Below the pieces are notes generated by a model. That model saw nothing but the letters and a program-made list of their open reading frames with translations, was not told the origin of the DNA and ran no database searches. This document shows, one piece after another, positions 35,216-43,783 of a DNA stretch of 64,000 nt; position 1 is the stretch's first letter, and the number at the start of each line of letters is the position of its first letter. The position numbers were made by a program, and so were the translations under genes. This DNA comes from Firmicutes bacterium HGW-Firmicutes-1 (GTDB lineage: Bacteria > Bacillota > Clostridia > Lachnospirales > Vallitaleaceae). Location of the stretch: NCBI GenBank assembly GCA_002841625.1, contig PHAG01000008.1, positions 186,001-250,000 of the forward strand, in the 5' to 3' direction.

Positions 35216-35476
35216 ATGCCTAGAAGAGATGGAACAGGTCCTTTGGGACTAGGAGTAATGAGTGGAAGAGGCTTAGGAGTATGTGGAAGAACAATTAATG
35301 GAAAATATGGTGCCGGATTAGGTCTTGCATTAGGACTGGGAGTAGGTTTTGGCTGCAGACGAGGTTTTGGTAGGAATTTCTTTGCAGATTCAACTCATGA
35401 AAAAGAGATGCTCACAGAGGATATGGATTTGCTTAAAAAGAGGGTTGAGGCTATAAGTAAGAGATTAGGTAATTAG
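35216..35476 (+). CDS. DUF5320-domain protein
   Basis: The 86-residue protein begins MPRRDGTGPLGLGVMSGRGLG, the diagnostic start of DUF5320. It has a Gly-rich middle with two Cys (GVCGR, FGCRR) and a short C-terminal coiled helix (MDLLKKRVEAISKRL). Function is unknown; the family regularly sits beside NifX-like and MinD-ferredoxin genes, as here, suggesting a role in metal-cluster handling. AAGGAGG precedes the ATG. Confidence 0.88.
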   Translation: MPRRDGTGPLGLGVMSGRGLGVCGRTINGKYGAGLGLALGLGVGFGCRRGFGRNFFADSTHEKEMLTEDMDLLKKRVEAISKRLGN

Positions 35477-35536
35477 TCAGAGCACACATAAAGAGAGCAC
35501 AAATAAAATAAGTACTATGACAAAAGGAGGACAACA

Positions 35537-35905
35537 ATGAAAATTGCAATACCGGTAGAGGATAAATCCATGGAATCGAGTGTATGCCAATCTTTTGGAC
35601 GCACACCGTATTTTCTAATTTATGATACCCAATCAAAAGAAAGCGTATTTCTAGATAACAGCGCAGCGGCTAGCCAAGGTGGTGCAGGGATTAAGGCAGC
35701 ACAAGCCATTGTAGATAACAAAGTAAGTGCCTTACTAACACCACGCTGTGGAGAGAATGCTGCGGGGGTAATTAAAGCCGAAAGTATAGAAATATATAGG
35801 ACGATGAATGATTCTATTCAGGATAATATTGATGCTTTTAGTTACGGTAAGTTAGCTTTTCTTGAAGATATACATGCTGGATTCCATAATCATGGAGGAA
35901 AATAA
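35537..35905 (+). CDS. NifX/NafY-like dinitrogenase cofactor-binding domain protein
   Basis: 122 residues of the PF02579 fold: KIAIPVEDKSMESSVCQSFGR, IYDTQ, GGAGIKAAQAIVDNKVSALLTPRCGENAA. The family binds Fe-S or Fe-Mo cofactor precursors; with no nitrogenase here it is probably a general metal-cluster chaperone. The tail FHNHGGK could bind metal. The MinD-like gene follows after one base, so they are translationally linked. Confidence 0.88.
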   Translation: MKIAIPVEDKSMESSVCQSFGRTPYFLIYDTQSKESVFLDNSAAASQGGAGIKAAQAIVDNKVSALLTPRCGENAAGVIKAESIEIYRTMNDSIQDNIDAFSYGKLAFLEDIHAGFHNHGGK

Positions 35906-35906
35906 T

Positions 35907-36764
35907 ATGAAGATAGCTGTGCTAAGTGGTAAGGGTGGCACAGGTAAAACCTTAGTATCTGTAAATTTGGCTGCAGCAGCAAAGAATGCCACATATATTG
36001 ACTGTGATGTAGAAGAGCCTAATGGACATCTGTTTTTCAAGCCGTATAATATAAAGTCAGAAGAAATTTCAATTAAAATTCCGTTTGTTGATAAACAGCT
36101 TTGTAAGGGCTGTCGTCAATGTATTGACTTTTGTAAATTTAATGCCTTAGCCTATATTCATAATGGCCTGATCATTTTCGATGAGGTTTGTCATTCCTGT
36201 GGTGGATGTGTACTGCTTTGTCCAGAGAACGCTTTGTCAGAGAAGGAAAAGACAATTGGCGTAATACAAAGAGGTGTTTCTAAACAAATTAAAATTGTTA
36301 CAGGTATTTTAAATACTGGAGAAGCATCTGGTACACCAATTATAAAGAAGCTTTTAAATGATATGCCAGTAGGTAAAGATATCACCTTTATTGATTGCCC
36401 TCCTGGAAGTGCTTGCATTGTTATGGAAAGCATTAAGGATGCGGATTATTGTATTTTGGTAGCTGAGCCAACATTGTTTGGTGTTCATAACCTTAATATG
36501 GTCTATGATTTAGTGAAATTGTTTAAGAAGCCCCATGGGGTAGTGCTTAATAAGTGTATCGAGGGAGAAAACCCTGCTGAAAAATTTTGTATAGAAAAGG
36601 ATATAAAAATTTTAGGAAAGATACCTTTTGATGAAGAACTTGGCACACTTAATTCTAATGCTTTGGTTTCTGTTAGAGTTGATAAAAAGTATATGGATCT
36701 TTTCTCTTACTTGCTTGATACAGTGACTAAGGAGGTGCAGCATGAAACAATTGTTAATCCTTAG
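35907..36764 (+). CDS. MinD-superfamily P-loop ATPase with inserted ferredoxin domain (first)
   Basis: 285 residues. Walker A is VLSGKGGTGKTLVS; an inserted two-cluster ferredoxin (~58-115; CKGCRQCIDFC and CHSCGGCVLLC) interrupts the ATPase; Walker B-like DITFIDCPPGS follows. Such proteins (COG1149) couple ATP hydrolysis to cluster or electron handling, but no reaction is proved. The ATG at 35907 has GGAGGA 8 bases upstream; the longer frame from 35862 runs inside the previous gene. It overlaps the next, paralogous gene by 23 bases. Confidence 0.9.
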   Translation: MKIAVLSGKGGTGKTLVSVNLAAAAKNATYIDCDVEEPNGHLFFKPYNIKSEEISIKIPFVDKQLCKGCRQCIDFCKFNALAYIHNGLIIFDEVCHSCGGCVLLCPENALSEKEKTIGVIQRGVSKQIKIVTGILNTGEASGTPIIKKLLNDMPVGKDITFIDCPPGSACIVMESIKDADYCILVAEPTLFGVHNLNMVYDLVKLFKKPHGVVLNKCIEGENPAEKFCIEKDIKILGKIPFDEELGTLNSNALVSVRVDKKYMDLFSYLLDTVTKEVQHETIVNP

Positions 36765-37638
36765 CGGAAAAGGTGGTACGGGTAAAACTACGATTGCTAG
36801 TGCCTTTATTAAGCTTTCTAATGCCAAAGCATATGCTGATTGCGATGTGGATGCACCTAATTTACATCTTGTCATGAAACAGTTATCACAAGCACAAAAA
36901 ATAGATTATTATGGAATGTCCAAAGCTGAAATAGATACAGATTTATGTAATCAATGTGATTTATGTAGACAAAATTGTCGGTTTGACGCAATTAAGGTTG
37001 AGGATAATTATATGGTGGATTGCTTTTCCTGTGAGGGTTGCGGTGTCTGTGAAGCTATTTGCCCAGTAGGAGCTGTGGCTCTAAAGCCTGCAATTGCAGG
37101 AGAGTTAGTGCTTTATGTAAAAGATAAGGTATTTTCCACAGCACAGCTTAAAATGGGTAGTGGCACATCAGGGATGTTGGTCACAGAGGTGAAAAAGCAG
37201 TTGAAGTCAGTAGCTATTAAGACAGAGCTTACAATTATTGATGGATCTCCGGGTATAGGATGTCCTGTTATAGCATCATTAAGTGGTGTTGATATGGTTT
37301 TAATCGTAGCAGAACCGTCAGTTTCAGGAATAAGTGATATGGAACGAATTATAAAAACTGCGGGGAAATTCCAAACAAAAATAGCTGTTTGCATTAATAA
37401 GTATGATACGAATATAGAAAACACAAAAAGAATTGAATTGTTCTGTGAAAAACATAAGTTGCCTTTTTGTGGAAGGATACCATTTGATTCAAATGCTGTA
37501 CAAGCAATTAATAAGGGTCATAGCATCGTTGAAATAGATTGCACGGCAGGGCATGCAGCAAGAGAGGTTTTTGATAGAACAATTGCAGTATTAATGGATG
37601 AAAATCTTAGTGTAACTAAAGAGGGTAATGTTGATTGA
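36742..37638 (+). CDS. MinD-superfamily P-loop ATPase with inserted ferredoxin domain (second)
   Basis: 298 residues, a paralogue of the preceding gene: Walker A ILSGKGGTGKTTIA, ferredoxin insert with CNQCDLCRQNC and CFSCEGCGVCEAICPVGAV, and ELTIIDGSPGIGCP in place of the Walker B region. The two probably form a heterodimer, as adjacent pairs usually occur together. GGAGGTG 5 bases before the ATG lies inside the upstream gene. Confidence 0.9.
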   Translation: MKQLLILSGKGGTGKTTIASAFIKLSNAKAYADCDVDAPNLHLVMKQLSQAQKIDYYGMSKAEIDTDLCNQCDLCRQNCRFDAIKVEDNYMVDCFSCEGCGVCEAICPVGAVALKPAIAGELVLYVKDKVFSTAQLKMGSGTSGMLVTEVKKQLKSVAIKTELTIIDGSPGIGCPVIASLSGVDMVLIVAEPSVSGISDMERIIKTAGKFQTKIAVCINKYDTNIENTKRIELFCEKHKLPFCGRIPFDSNAVQAINKGHSIVEIDCTAGHAAREVFDRTIAVLMDENLSVTKEGNVD

Positions 37639-37709
37639 GGCATGTTACAAGATTTTGAAGGATTGTAAAGATTTTATAAAGAAATTATGAAAAATATGGA
37701 GGAAATAAA

Positions 37710-38066
37710 ATGAAGATTGCAGTAGCTAGTGATAAAGGAATGGTAACAGAGCATTTTGGACATTGTGAGAGCTTTAGTATTTTTGAGACTGAAAAGCAAC
37801 ATATTATTAATAACGTGAGTATACCAAACCCTGGACATAAACCAGGATTTTTACCCGTTTTCTTAAGTGATAGAGGAGTAAACGTCATAATTTCAGGTGG
37901 AATGGGCGGTGGAGCCGTTGAAATTTTCAATGAAAAAGGTATCGAGGTTGTCACTGGTGCAAAAGGAAGTGTAAAGGCGGTAGCTGAACTCTATTTACAG
38001 GGCGCGCTTAAATCTACTGGCTCTGTATGTCACGAACATCATCATCAGGATGAATGTGAAAATTAA
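37710..38066 (+). CDS. NifX-like cofactor-binding protein with His-rich tail
   Basis: 118 residues of the PF02579 family: MKIAVASDKGMVTEHFGHCESF, ISGGMGGGAVEIFNEKGIEVVTGA. The C-terminus CHEHHHQDECEN is rich in His, Cys and acids and likely binds metal. It is the second NifX-like protein of the group, 71 bases after the second ATPase, and precedes a terminator-like hairpin. Confidence 0.9.
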   Translation: MKIAVASDKGMVTEHFGHCESFSIFETEKQHIINNVSIPNPGHKPGFLPVFLSDRGVNVIISGGMGGGAVEIFNEKGIEVVTGAKGSVKAVAELYLQGALKSTGSVCHEHHHQDECEN

Positions 38067-38091
38067 ATAAGGTAGCGGATTTTTCATATTG

Positions 38092-38136
38092 GGTGTAAAT
38101 TTGAAATAATATTCTGTTTTACACCATTTTGCTTTT
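38092..38136 (+). terminator. Terminator of the NifX-MinD group
   Basis: GGTGTAAA (38092-38099) pairs with TTTACACC (38118-38125) around an 18-base loop; ATTTTGCTTTTTT follows. Confidence 0.65.
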
Positions 38137-38209
38137 TTAATGAAAAGCAATGTTAAAAAAGCATGTTAATAAAATGAGTAATGGTTATAAGTCTGATTAG
38201 CTTTAGCTG

Positions 38210-38237
38210 TTGATAGTTGATTAAAACATGGTATAAT
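38210..38237 (+). promoter_or_regulatory. Promoter of the DUF134 gene
   Basis: TTGATA (38210-38215), 16 bases, TATAAT (38232-38237). Confidence 0.7.
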
Positions 38238-38310
38238 GACTTAAAAGATTGATTAGGCATTTGTTGTATTAAATCAGAAGACAGCTTATGTCAAGGAGGT
38301 ATAGTAATAT

Positions 38311-38691
38311 ATGGCAAGACCTAGAAAATTCAAAAGGGTTTGTTGCTTACCAGAGGTCACACTATATGGACCATTGAATAAGAATGAACTTCAAAATGAA
38401 GATGTATGTATGACAGTTGAAGAATATGAAGTGATCCGAATGATGGATTATGAAGGCCATAATCAAGAAGAATGTGCGAATGCAATGGGTGTTGCTAGAT
38501 CTACAGTTCAACGTATTTATGATGATGCTAGAAAAAAAATAGCAGATAGCCTAATTAATGGTAAATCACTAAAGATTCAGGGCGGAGATTATAAATTGTG
38601 TAGTGATTTTGGTGATGAGTTTCCATGTAAAAGAGCAGGGTGTCATAAGAGAAGACATTTAATGGAGGAAGAGAATGGGGAGACTAAGTAG
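38311..38691 (+). CDS. DUF134-domain DNA-binding protein
   Basis: 126 residues. [16 protein letters not shown] is the DUF134 signature, followed by a sigma-70 region-4-like helix-turn-helix ([31 protein letters not shown]). Cys at ~11-12, ~92, ~100 and ~105 could bind a metal or cluster. Family members occur beside NifX and MinD-ferredoxin genes, so it is the likely regulator of the preceding group. AAGGAGG lies before the ATG. Confidence 0.9.
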   Translation: MARPRKFKRVCCLPEVTLYGPLNKNELQNEDVCMTVEEYEVIRMMDYEGHNQEECANAMGVARSTVQRIYDDARKKIADSLINGKSLKIQGGDYKLCSDFGDEFPCKRAGCHKRRHLMEEENGETK

Positions 38692-38732
38692 AGCATAGAA
38701 TTTATACAATCAATACTTCATATATAGAAATG

Positions 38733-38750
38733 AAGCCCTATAGGGCTTTT
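38733..38750 (+). terminator. Terminator hairpin after DUF134, left copy
   Basis: AAGCCCTATAGGGCTT is self-complementary, with TTTT after it. The identical 20 bases (38731-38750) recur at 38919-38938 on the far side of R1 copy C. Confidence 0.8.
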
Positions 38751-38751
38751 C

Positions 38752-38917
38752 AGACTGTCGACAAAAGCATTTTTTCTGATAAGTGTATTCATTATTGGCA
38801 GTAAGTGTTCATTTTTCTGGCCTTACCCTTCGGCCGGTCTAGCGAAAAATGAACACTTACTGCCTTTAGTATTAATATAGAAGAAAAAATGCTTTTATCT
38901 CTGTTTCGTTAATTTAT
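38752..38917 (+). repeat. R1 palindromic repeat, copy C, inside a duplicated terminator
   Basis: Third copy of the nested palindrome. The inner 21-bp inverted repeat is perfect. It is bounded on both sides by the same 20-base terminator sequence, the pattern expected if R1 inserted there and duplicated its target, or if a hairpin-directed copy event occurred. Confidence 0.88.
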
Positions 38918-38920
38918 GTG

Positions 38921-38942
38921 AAGCCCTATAGGGCTTTTTTTT
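38921..38942 (+). terminator. Terminator hairpin after DUF134, right copy
   Basis: AAGCCCTATAGGGCTT followed by eight T, a stronger terminator than the left copy. Bases 38943-39037 hold nothing I can name. Confidence 0.85.
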
Positions 38943-39037
38943 AGTGTTTAAGCATATACGCATAACTAGCTTTCTTTGTATACCTTATTATTAACCCAAT
39001 GGCAACAGTTAGAATAGAATGAAGTATAAAACCCATT

Positions 39038-39108
39038 TAACCGATGTGCAAGGAAACTTGCATTCGGTTACGAGACCGTAGCGAATGCGGAGGTTTTGTA
39101 ACATTGAC
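39038..39108 (+). repeat. R2 repeat, copy b
   Basis: The best-preserved copy. TAACCGATGTGCAAG pairs with CTTGCATTCGGTTA around GAAA, then GTTACGAGACC (39067-39077) pairs with GGTTTTGTAAC (with G-U pairs). The two hairpins share GTTA. It ends ATTGAC, as in the partial copy at 17311, and stops 17 bases before the next gene. Confidence 0.78.
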
Positions 39109-39125
39109 AAAAAGGGGAACGTTCC

Positions 39126-40031
39126 ATGTCTGTATTTAACCGTTTATCAAACATTTTCGAATCTTCAGATGAAATTCCTTTTGACGACTCCTCAAAAATT
39201 GTTCTTATGAGCGATTGTCATAGAGGTGATGGGAGTTGGGCGGATGACTTTTCTAAGAATCAAAACCTCTATGTTGCGGCCTTAACCCACTACTATCGTG
39301 AAAAATTTACTTATATAGAACTTGGGGATGGGGACGAGTTATGGGAAAATAGTAAGATTTCTAACATTATACATATTCATAAAGACGTATTCTGGCTTCT
39401 AACTAAATTTTATGAAAAGGGTAGGCTTCATATGGTTTTTGGAAATCATGATATTGTCAAAGAAAACACAAGTTATATCGAAGAAAACCTACATTATTTT
39501 TTCTATGAACGAGAACAAAAGTACTATCCCTTGTTTCCAAATGTTAAGATTCACGAAGGGTTAGTGCTAAAGCATAGCATTACTGGGGATAGAATTTTTC
39601 TCGTTCATGGACATCAAGCTGATTTTCTAAATAGTACACTATGGAGATTAAGTAGATTTTTAGTGAAACATCTATGGAGAAGGCTCGAAATATTTGGTGT
39701 TAATGATCCAACAAGTGCCGCAAAAAACTACAAGATTAAGTGGAAGGTTGAGAAGAAATTAAGAGATTGGGTAATCAGAAATAAACAAATGCTAATAGCA
39801 GGACATACCCACAAACCTGTATTCCCAGAGGTGGCTGATCCTCCATATTTTAATGATGGAAGCTGTGTTCACCCAAGAGGCATCATAGCAATTGAAATTA
39901 CAGAGGGTTACATTTTACTTGTAAAATGGCAAGTAAAAACAAAGCTAGATGGTACATTATACGTAGGTAGAGAAATGATAGCAGGCCCAAGGATGTTAGA
40001 GGATATATTCATCTTTAAAAATGACAAATGA
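39126..40031 (+). CDS. Calcineurin-like metallophosphoesterase
   Basis: 301 residues with the full metallophos set: MSDCHRGDG (D-x-H), ELGDGDE, FGNHD, VHGHQAD and AGHTHKP. The middle is charged and rich in Trp and Arg (KHLWRRLEIFG). The substrate may be a nucleotide, phospholipid or UDP-sugar; LpxH-like hydrolases share the layout, but Clostridia lack lipid A, so it is left open. The start follows AAGGGGAA by about 8 bases. Confidence 0.88.
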   Translation: MSVFNRLSNIFESSDEIPFDDSSKIVLMSDCHRGDGSWADDFSKNQNLYVAALTHYYREKFTYIELGDGDELWENSKISNIIHIHKDVFWLLTKFYEKGRLHMVFGNHDIVKENTSYIEENLHYFFYEREQKYYPLFPNVKIHEGLVLKHSITGDRIFLVHGHQADFLNSTLWRLSRFLVKHLWRRLEIFGVNDPTSAAKNYKIKWKVEKKLRDWVIRNKQMLIAGHTHKPVFPEVADPPYFNDGSCVHPRGIIAIEITEGYILLVKWQVKTKLDGTLYVGREMIAGPRMLEDIFIFKNDK

Positions 40032-40168
40032 TGTTACCGTACATGCAGGCATAAAATTACATTTAATTAAATTTACAAAACCAATCAGCAAATCTACTGT
40101 AGTCTACATATGGAAATTATGGTAATATATTAATATACATTTATGGAGAAGAGAAAGGGAGGTACCTT

Positions 40169-40978
40169 ATGGGTGATAAAAACAAAATCAATAAAAAAGT
40201 TTATGAAAAAAAGCTAGAAGAGCTTCAAATTGAATTGGTTAAGCTACAAGAATGGGTCAAAGCTAATGGCTTACGTATAGTGGTAATTTTTGAAGGTAGA
40301 GATGCTGCGGGTAAAGGTGGTGTGATCAAAAGAATCACTGAAAATTTAAACCCTCGTGTTTGTAGAGTAGTGGCGTTGGGTGTTCCGACTGAAAAGGAAA
40401 AGTCTCAATGGTATTTTCAAAGGTATGTAACCCATTTACCTGCTGCTGGTGAAATGGTACTATTTGATAGAAGCTGGTACAATAGAGCAGGTGTTGAAAA
40501 AGTAATGGGATATTGTAGTGATGTCGAATACAATGAATTTTTAAGAAGCTGTCCTGATTTTGAAAGAATGTTGGTTCGCTCGGGTATTATCCTTATTAAG
40601 TATTGGTTTTCAGTTTGTGATGAAGAACAAGAAAAAAGATTTCAAGATCGTATAAATGATCCAACAAAGAGATGGAAGATTAGCCCAATAGATCTCGAGT
40701 CTAGAAAATACTGGGTGGACTATTCAAAGGCTAAGGATGCGATGTTCGAGTATACAGATATCAAACAAGCTCCTTGGTATGTGGTAAATGCAGATATTAA
40801 AACCCATGCAAGACTCAATTGTATTTCCCATTTATTAAGCTTAGTGCCTTATAAAGATTTGACTCCAGAAAAAATTTCTTTGCCCAATCGACAAAATGAC
40901 GAAGCTTATATTCGTCCACCATTGGATGAACAGACATTTGTGCCTGATATTACTAAAAAACTATTAAAAAATAATTAA
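40169..40978 (+). CDS. ppk2: Polyphosphate kinase 2
   Basis: 269 residues with the PPK2 Walker A EGRDAAGKGGVIKRI, the Asp/Arg motif DRSWYNRAGVEKVMG and lid region RINDPTKRWKISPIDLES. It transfers phosphate from polyphosphate to (d)NDP/NMP in the cytoplasm; class I single-domain length. An additional phosphohydrolase lies just upstream. GGGAGG precedes the ATG, and a terminator follows at 41079. Confidence 0.95.
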   Translation: MGDKNKINKKVYEKKLEELQIELVKLQEWVKANGLRIVVIFEGRDAAGKGGVIKRITENLNPRVCRVVALGVPTEKEKSQWYFQRYVTHLPAAGEMVLFDRSWYNRAGVEKVMGYCSDVEYNEFLRSCPDFERMLVRSGIILIKYWFSVCDEEQEKRFQDRINDPTKRWKISPIDLESRKYWVDYSKAKDAMFEYTDIKQAPWYVVNADIKTHARLNCISHLLSLVPYKDLTPEKISLPNRQNDEAYIRPPLDEQTFVPDITKKLLKNN

Positions 40979-41078
40979 TATAGCCTCAGGACTAACTGAA
41001 TTTCTTTAGCGTGTATTTGATCTTATGATATTGAATAACGCAAAACAGTAACACAAAAATAAATAATAAATATCACAT

Positions 41079-41114
41079 AGCTTCCAATGTCTGTAAAGAC
41101 TTTGGAAGCTTTTA
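41079..41114 (+). terminator. Terminator after ppk2
   Basis: AGCTTCCAA-GTCT pairs with AGAC-TTGGAAGCT, followed by TTTTA. Bases 40979-41078 and 41115-41255 contain only AT-rich non-coding DNA. Confidence 0.85.
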
Positions 41115-41255
41115 TAATGAATTTTATTGGAAAAATAGCAATAAAAATAATTTGACATAAATACAATAACTTTGTCGATATTTGAAATAATTACAGTTTT
41201 ATACAACTTAATTTAAATAAATTTTACAATGTAATATAATTTTATAATTAACAAG

Positions 41256-41284
41256 TTGACAAAACGTTTGTAAACTTATACAAT
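41256..41284 (+). promoter_or_regulatory. Promoter of the polysaccharide operon
   Basis: TTGACA (41256-41261), 17 bases, TACAAT (41279-41284). All seven genes to 47987 are on the same strand with short gaps or overlaps. Confidence 0.75.
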
Positions 41285-41383
41285 AATAATAGTTTTTTGG
41301 TGAGATTTAGTTGGGGATTTTTATATGAAAGAATACACTGGGAGGTATTTAAAAAGGAATTGATGAAAGAAAGGGGTAATACC

Positions 41384-42262
41384 GTGACAGAAATAATGGT
41401 GAGCATATGCTGTATTACATACAACCAAGAAAAGTATATTTCAGAAACATTGGAAGGTTTTTTAATGCAAAAAACGGATTTTGAATATGAAATATTAATA
41501 CATGATGACGCCTCGACAGATCAAACAGCAGCAATCATTAAGCAGTATGAAACAAAGTACCCAGGTATTATTAAATCAATATACCAAAAAACAAATCAGT
41601 ATTCTAAAGGTGTAAAAATCGACCTAACATTTAATTTCCCAAGAGCAAAGGGAAAGTACATTGCCCTTTGTGAAGGAGATGATTATTGGACAGATGTAAA
41701 TAAATTACAATTACAAGTAGAATTTATGGAAAAACATGCCAATTGTAGCTTGTGTACGCATATGGCCGAAAAAATTTCAAATGATCTAAAAAATATCGGT
41801 TATATTAGACCGAATGTAGGCGACAGGGAATATAAAACTGACGATGTAATTCGTGGTGGAGGTAGTGCATTTGCTACAAATTCTATGATGTTTCCAACAA
41901 AGCTAGTGAAGGAACTTCCTGACTTTTACGTAAAAGCGCCAGTGGGAGATTATCCATTAGCAATTTTTCTATCCTTATATGGCAATGTGCAATATATCGA
42001 TTTATGCATGTCTGCTTATCGTGTTTTGTCGATTGGTTCATGGAGTAGTAAGCTAGAAGCAAATCCCGAAAAGAAGCGTACACATAATAAAAGGATTGAA
42101 ACAATGCTATATGAAATTGACGAATTTGCAAATTATGCGTATACACAGGAAATTAGGAATTATATTATCAAACAAGAAATTTGTTTGTACATGAAAAACC
42201 TTATTGGACAATACATCCCCTTTGCAGGTATATTGTGGAGAAAAATTAAGAATATCGTGTAA
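41384..42262 (+). CDS. Family 2 glycosyltransferase
   Basis: About 292 residues. GT-A fold: VSICCITYNQEKYISETLEGF, HDDASTDQTAAII (nucleotide-binding Asp) and CEGDDYWTD in place of the usual DxD. It probably adds a sugar to a lipid-linked surface-polysaccharide unit at the cytoplasmic face. Start choice: a TTG at 41297 and an ATG at 41363 are in frame upstream, but AAGGGG 7 bases before the GTG at 41384 and the family's usual start at VSICCITYN favour 41384. Confidence 0.85.
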   Translation: MTEIMVSICCITYNQEKYISETLEGFLMQKTDFEYEILIHDDASTDQTAAIIKQYETKYPGIIKSIYQKTNQYSKGVKIDLTFNFPRAKGKYIALCEGDDYWTDVNKLQLQVEFMEKHANCSLCTHMAEKISNDLKNIGYIRPNVGDREYKTDDVIRGGGSAFATNSMMFPTKLVKELPDFYVKAPVGDYPLAIFLSLYGNVQYIDLCMSAYRVLSIGSWSSKLEANPEKKRTHNKRIETMLYEIDEFANYAYTQEIRNYIIKQEICLYMKNLIGQYIPFAGILWRKIKNIV

Positions 42263-42277
42263 AGGAGAAATGGCTTT

Positions 42278-43783
42278 ATGAATGCTCTTAATATGAAAAA
42301 CACAATCCTTTACGGTCTTTTCTGGAAACTGATGGAGCGTGGAGGAACCCAAGGAATACAATTTATAGTTCAAATTATTTTAGCAAGATTATTGCTACCA
42401 GAATACTACGGGTTAATTGCGCTGATTACAGTTTTTATAGCCATAGCAAATGTTTTTGTACAAAGCGGTTTTAGCACCGCCTTAATTCAAAAAAAAGATG
42501 TGGACGAGTTGGATTTTAATTCAGTATTCTATATTGGGTTATCAGTGGCCATTGTGATGTATATCATTATATTTTTTTCTGCACCCCTTATAGCAGCTTT
42601 TTATAAGGAACCTAAGCTCATTCTCGTTCTTCGGGTATTGTCCTTAACTTTATTCTTTGGTGCGATGAACGCCATACAAATGGCTATAGTATCAAGAACC
42701 ATGCAGTTTAAAAGGTTTTTTTTTAGTAGTTTAGGAGGGATCATCATTTCAGGAGTTGTGGGCATTGCTATGGCTTTTATGGGATTTGGCGTTTGGGCTT
42801 TGGTTGGACAACAGCTCAGTAATGGCTTTGTGGTTACGAGTATCTTATGGTTTACAGTGCAATGGCAACCTAAATTTCAATTCTCTTTAGCCAGAGTCAA
42901 AAGCCTTTTTGCATTTGGATGGAAGCTTTTGGTTTCATCTTTGCTCGAGACAGTATACAACAATGTTTATGGGCTGGTCATAGGGAGGACCTATAATGCG
43001 CAGATGCTGGGATACTATAACAGAGGTGATCAATTTCCTAATATGATTGTAACAAACATAAATGGTACTATTTCAAGTGTCTTACTACCATCACTTGCAG
43101 CACATCAACAGGATAAAGATAGAGTGAAAAGAATGGTGCGTCGGTCTATTGTAACGAGTGCCTTTATCATATTTCCAGCAATGGTAGGCTTGGCGGTATG
43201 TGCCCACCCTTTGGTGAGGATATTGCTAACTGACAAATGGTTAGCTTGTGTTCCTTTTTTACAGCTCATGTGCATATCCTATGCTTTCTGGCCCATACAC
43301 ACAGCTAATTTGCAGGCAATTAATGCACTCGGGCGAAGTGATATTTTTTTGAAATTAGAAATTATTAAAAAGTGTCTTGGTGTAGCCGTGTTGTGTGTAA
43401 GCATTCCTTTCGGCATTTATGTCATGATTGCATTTAAACCAATAGTATCTTTTGTTTCTACGCTTATAAATTCATTCCCGAATAGGAAATTATTAAACTA
43501 TAGTTTTAAGGAACAGTGGTTGGATATTATGCCTTCAACCTTACTATCCATAACAATGGGCGTAATTATATATGCAATAAATTTTATCGGTTGGAATGCT
43601 TGGGTAACACTTATTCTTCAGTTGAGCATAGGAACAGTATTATATCTTGGAATGGCCCATGTTTTCAAGTTAGAGTGTTACAGATATTTGGTGGATACAA
43701 TAAAAGAATTTTTTTGGGAAAGAAAGCAGGAGAGGTGTAAAAATGAAAAATTTGATCATCGTGGGGGCCGGAAATGCAGCTAG
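42278..43783 (+). CDS. Polysaccharide flippase (Wzx/MOP family)
   Basis: 501 residues with about 12-14 TM helices in the oligosaccharide-flippase pattern: LMERGGTQGIQFIVQIILARLL-type N-terminus, YYGLIALITVF, GYYNRGDQFPNM and the C-terminal half that resembles polysaccharide biosynthesis proteins (PST family). It moves lipid-linked glycan units across the membrane. Its last 41 bases overlap the acetyltransferase gene. GGAGAAATGG precedes the start. Confidence 0.92.
   Translation: MNALNMKNTILYGLFWKLMERGGTQGIQFIVQIILARLLLPEYYGLIALITVFIAIANVFVQSGFSTALIQKKDVDELDFNSVFYIGLSVAIVMYIIIFFSAPLIAAFYKEPKLILVLRVLSLTLFFGAMNAIQMAIVSRTMQFKRFFFSSLGGIIISGVVGIAMAFMGFGVWALVGQQLSNGFVVTSILWFTVQWQPKFQFSLARVKSLFAFGWKLLVSSLLETVYNNVYGLVIGRTYNAQMLGYYNRGDQFPNMIVTNINGTISSVLLPSLAAHQQDKDRVKRMVRRSIVTSAFIIFPAMVGLAVCAHPLVRILLTDKWLACVPFLQLMCISYAFWPIHTANLQAINALGRSDIFLKLEIIKKCLGVAVLCVSIPFGIYVMIAFKPIVSFVSTLINSFPNRKLLNYSFKEQWLDIMPSTLLSITMGVIIYAINFIGWNAWVTLILQLSIGTVLYLGMAHVFKLECYRYLVDTIKEFFWERKQERCKNEKFDHRGGRKCS

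Noticed and set aside
20738-38917. CRISPR array
   Set aside because: R1 copies are kilobases apart, palindromic and not regularly spaced; no cas gene is present.
39038-39108. c-di-GMP (GEMM) riboswitch as explanation for R2
   Set aside because: Hairpins exist, but the conserved GEMM core bases are missing and the copies are not consistently upstream of genes.
41006-41206. 66-codon minus-strand frame between ppk2 and the polysaccharide operon
   Set aside because: It spans the ppk2 terminator, has no ribosome site and low-complexity aromatic composition.
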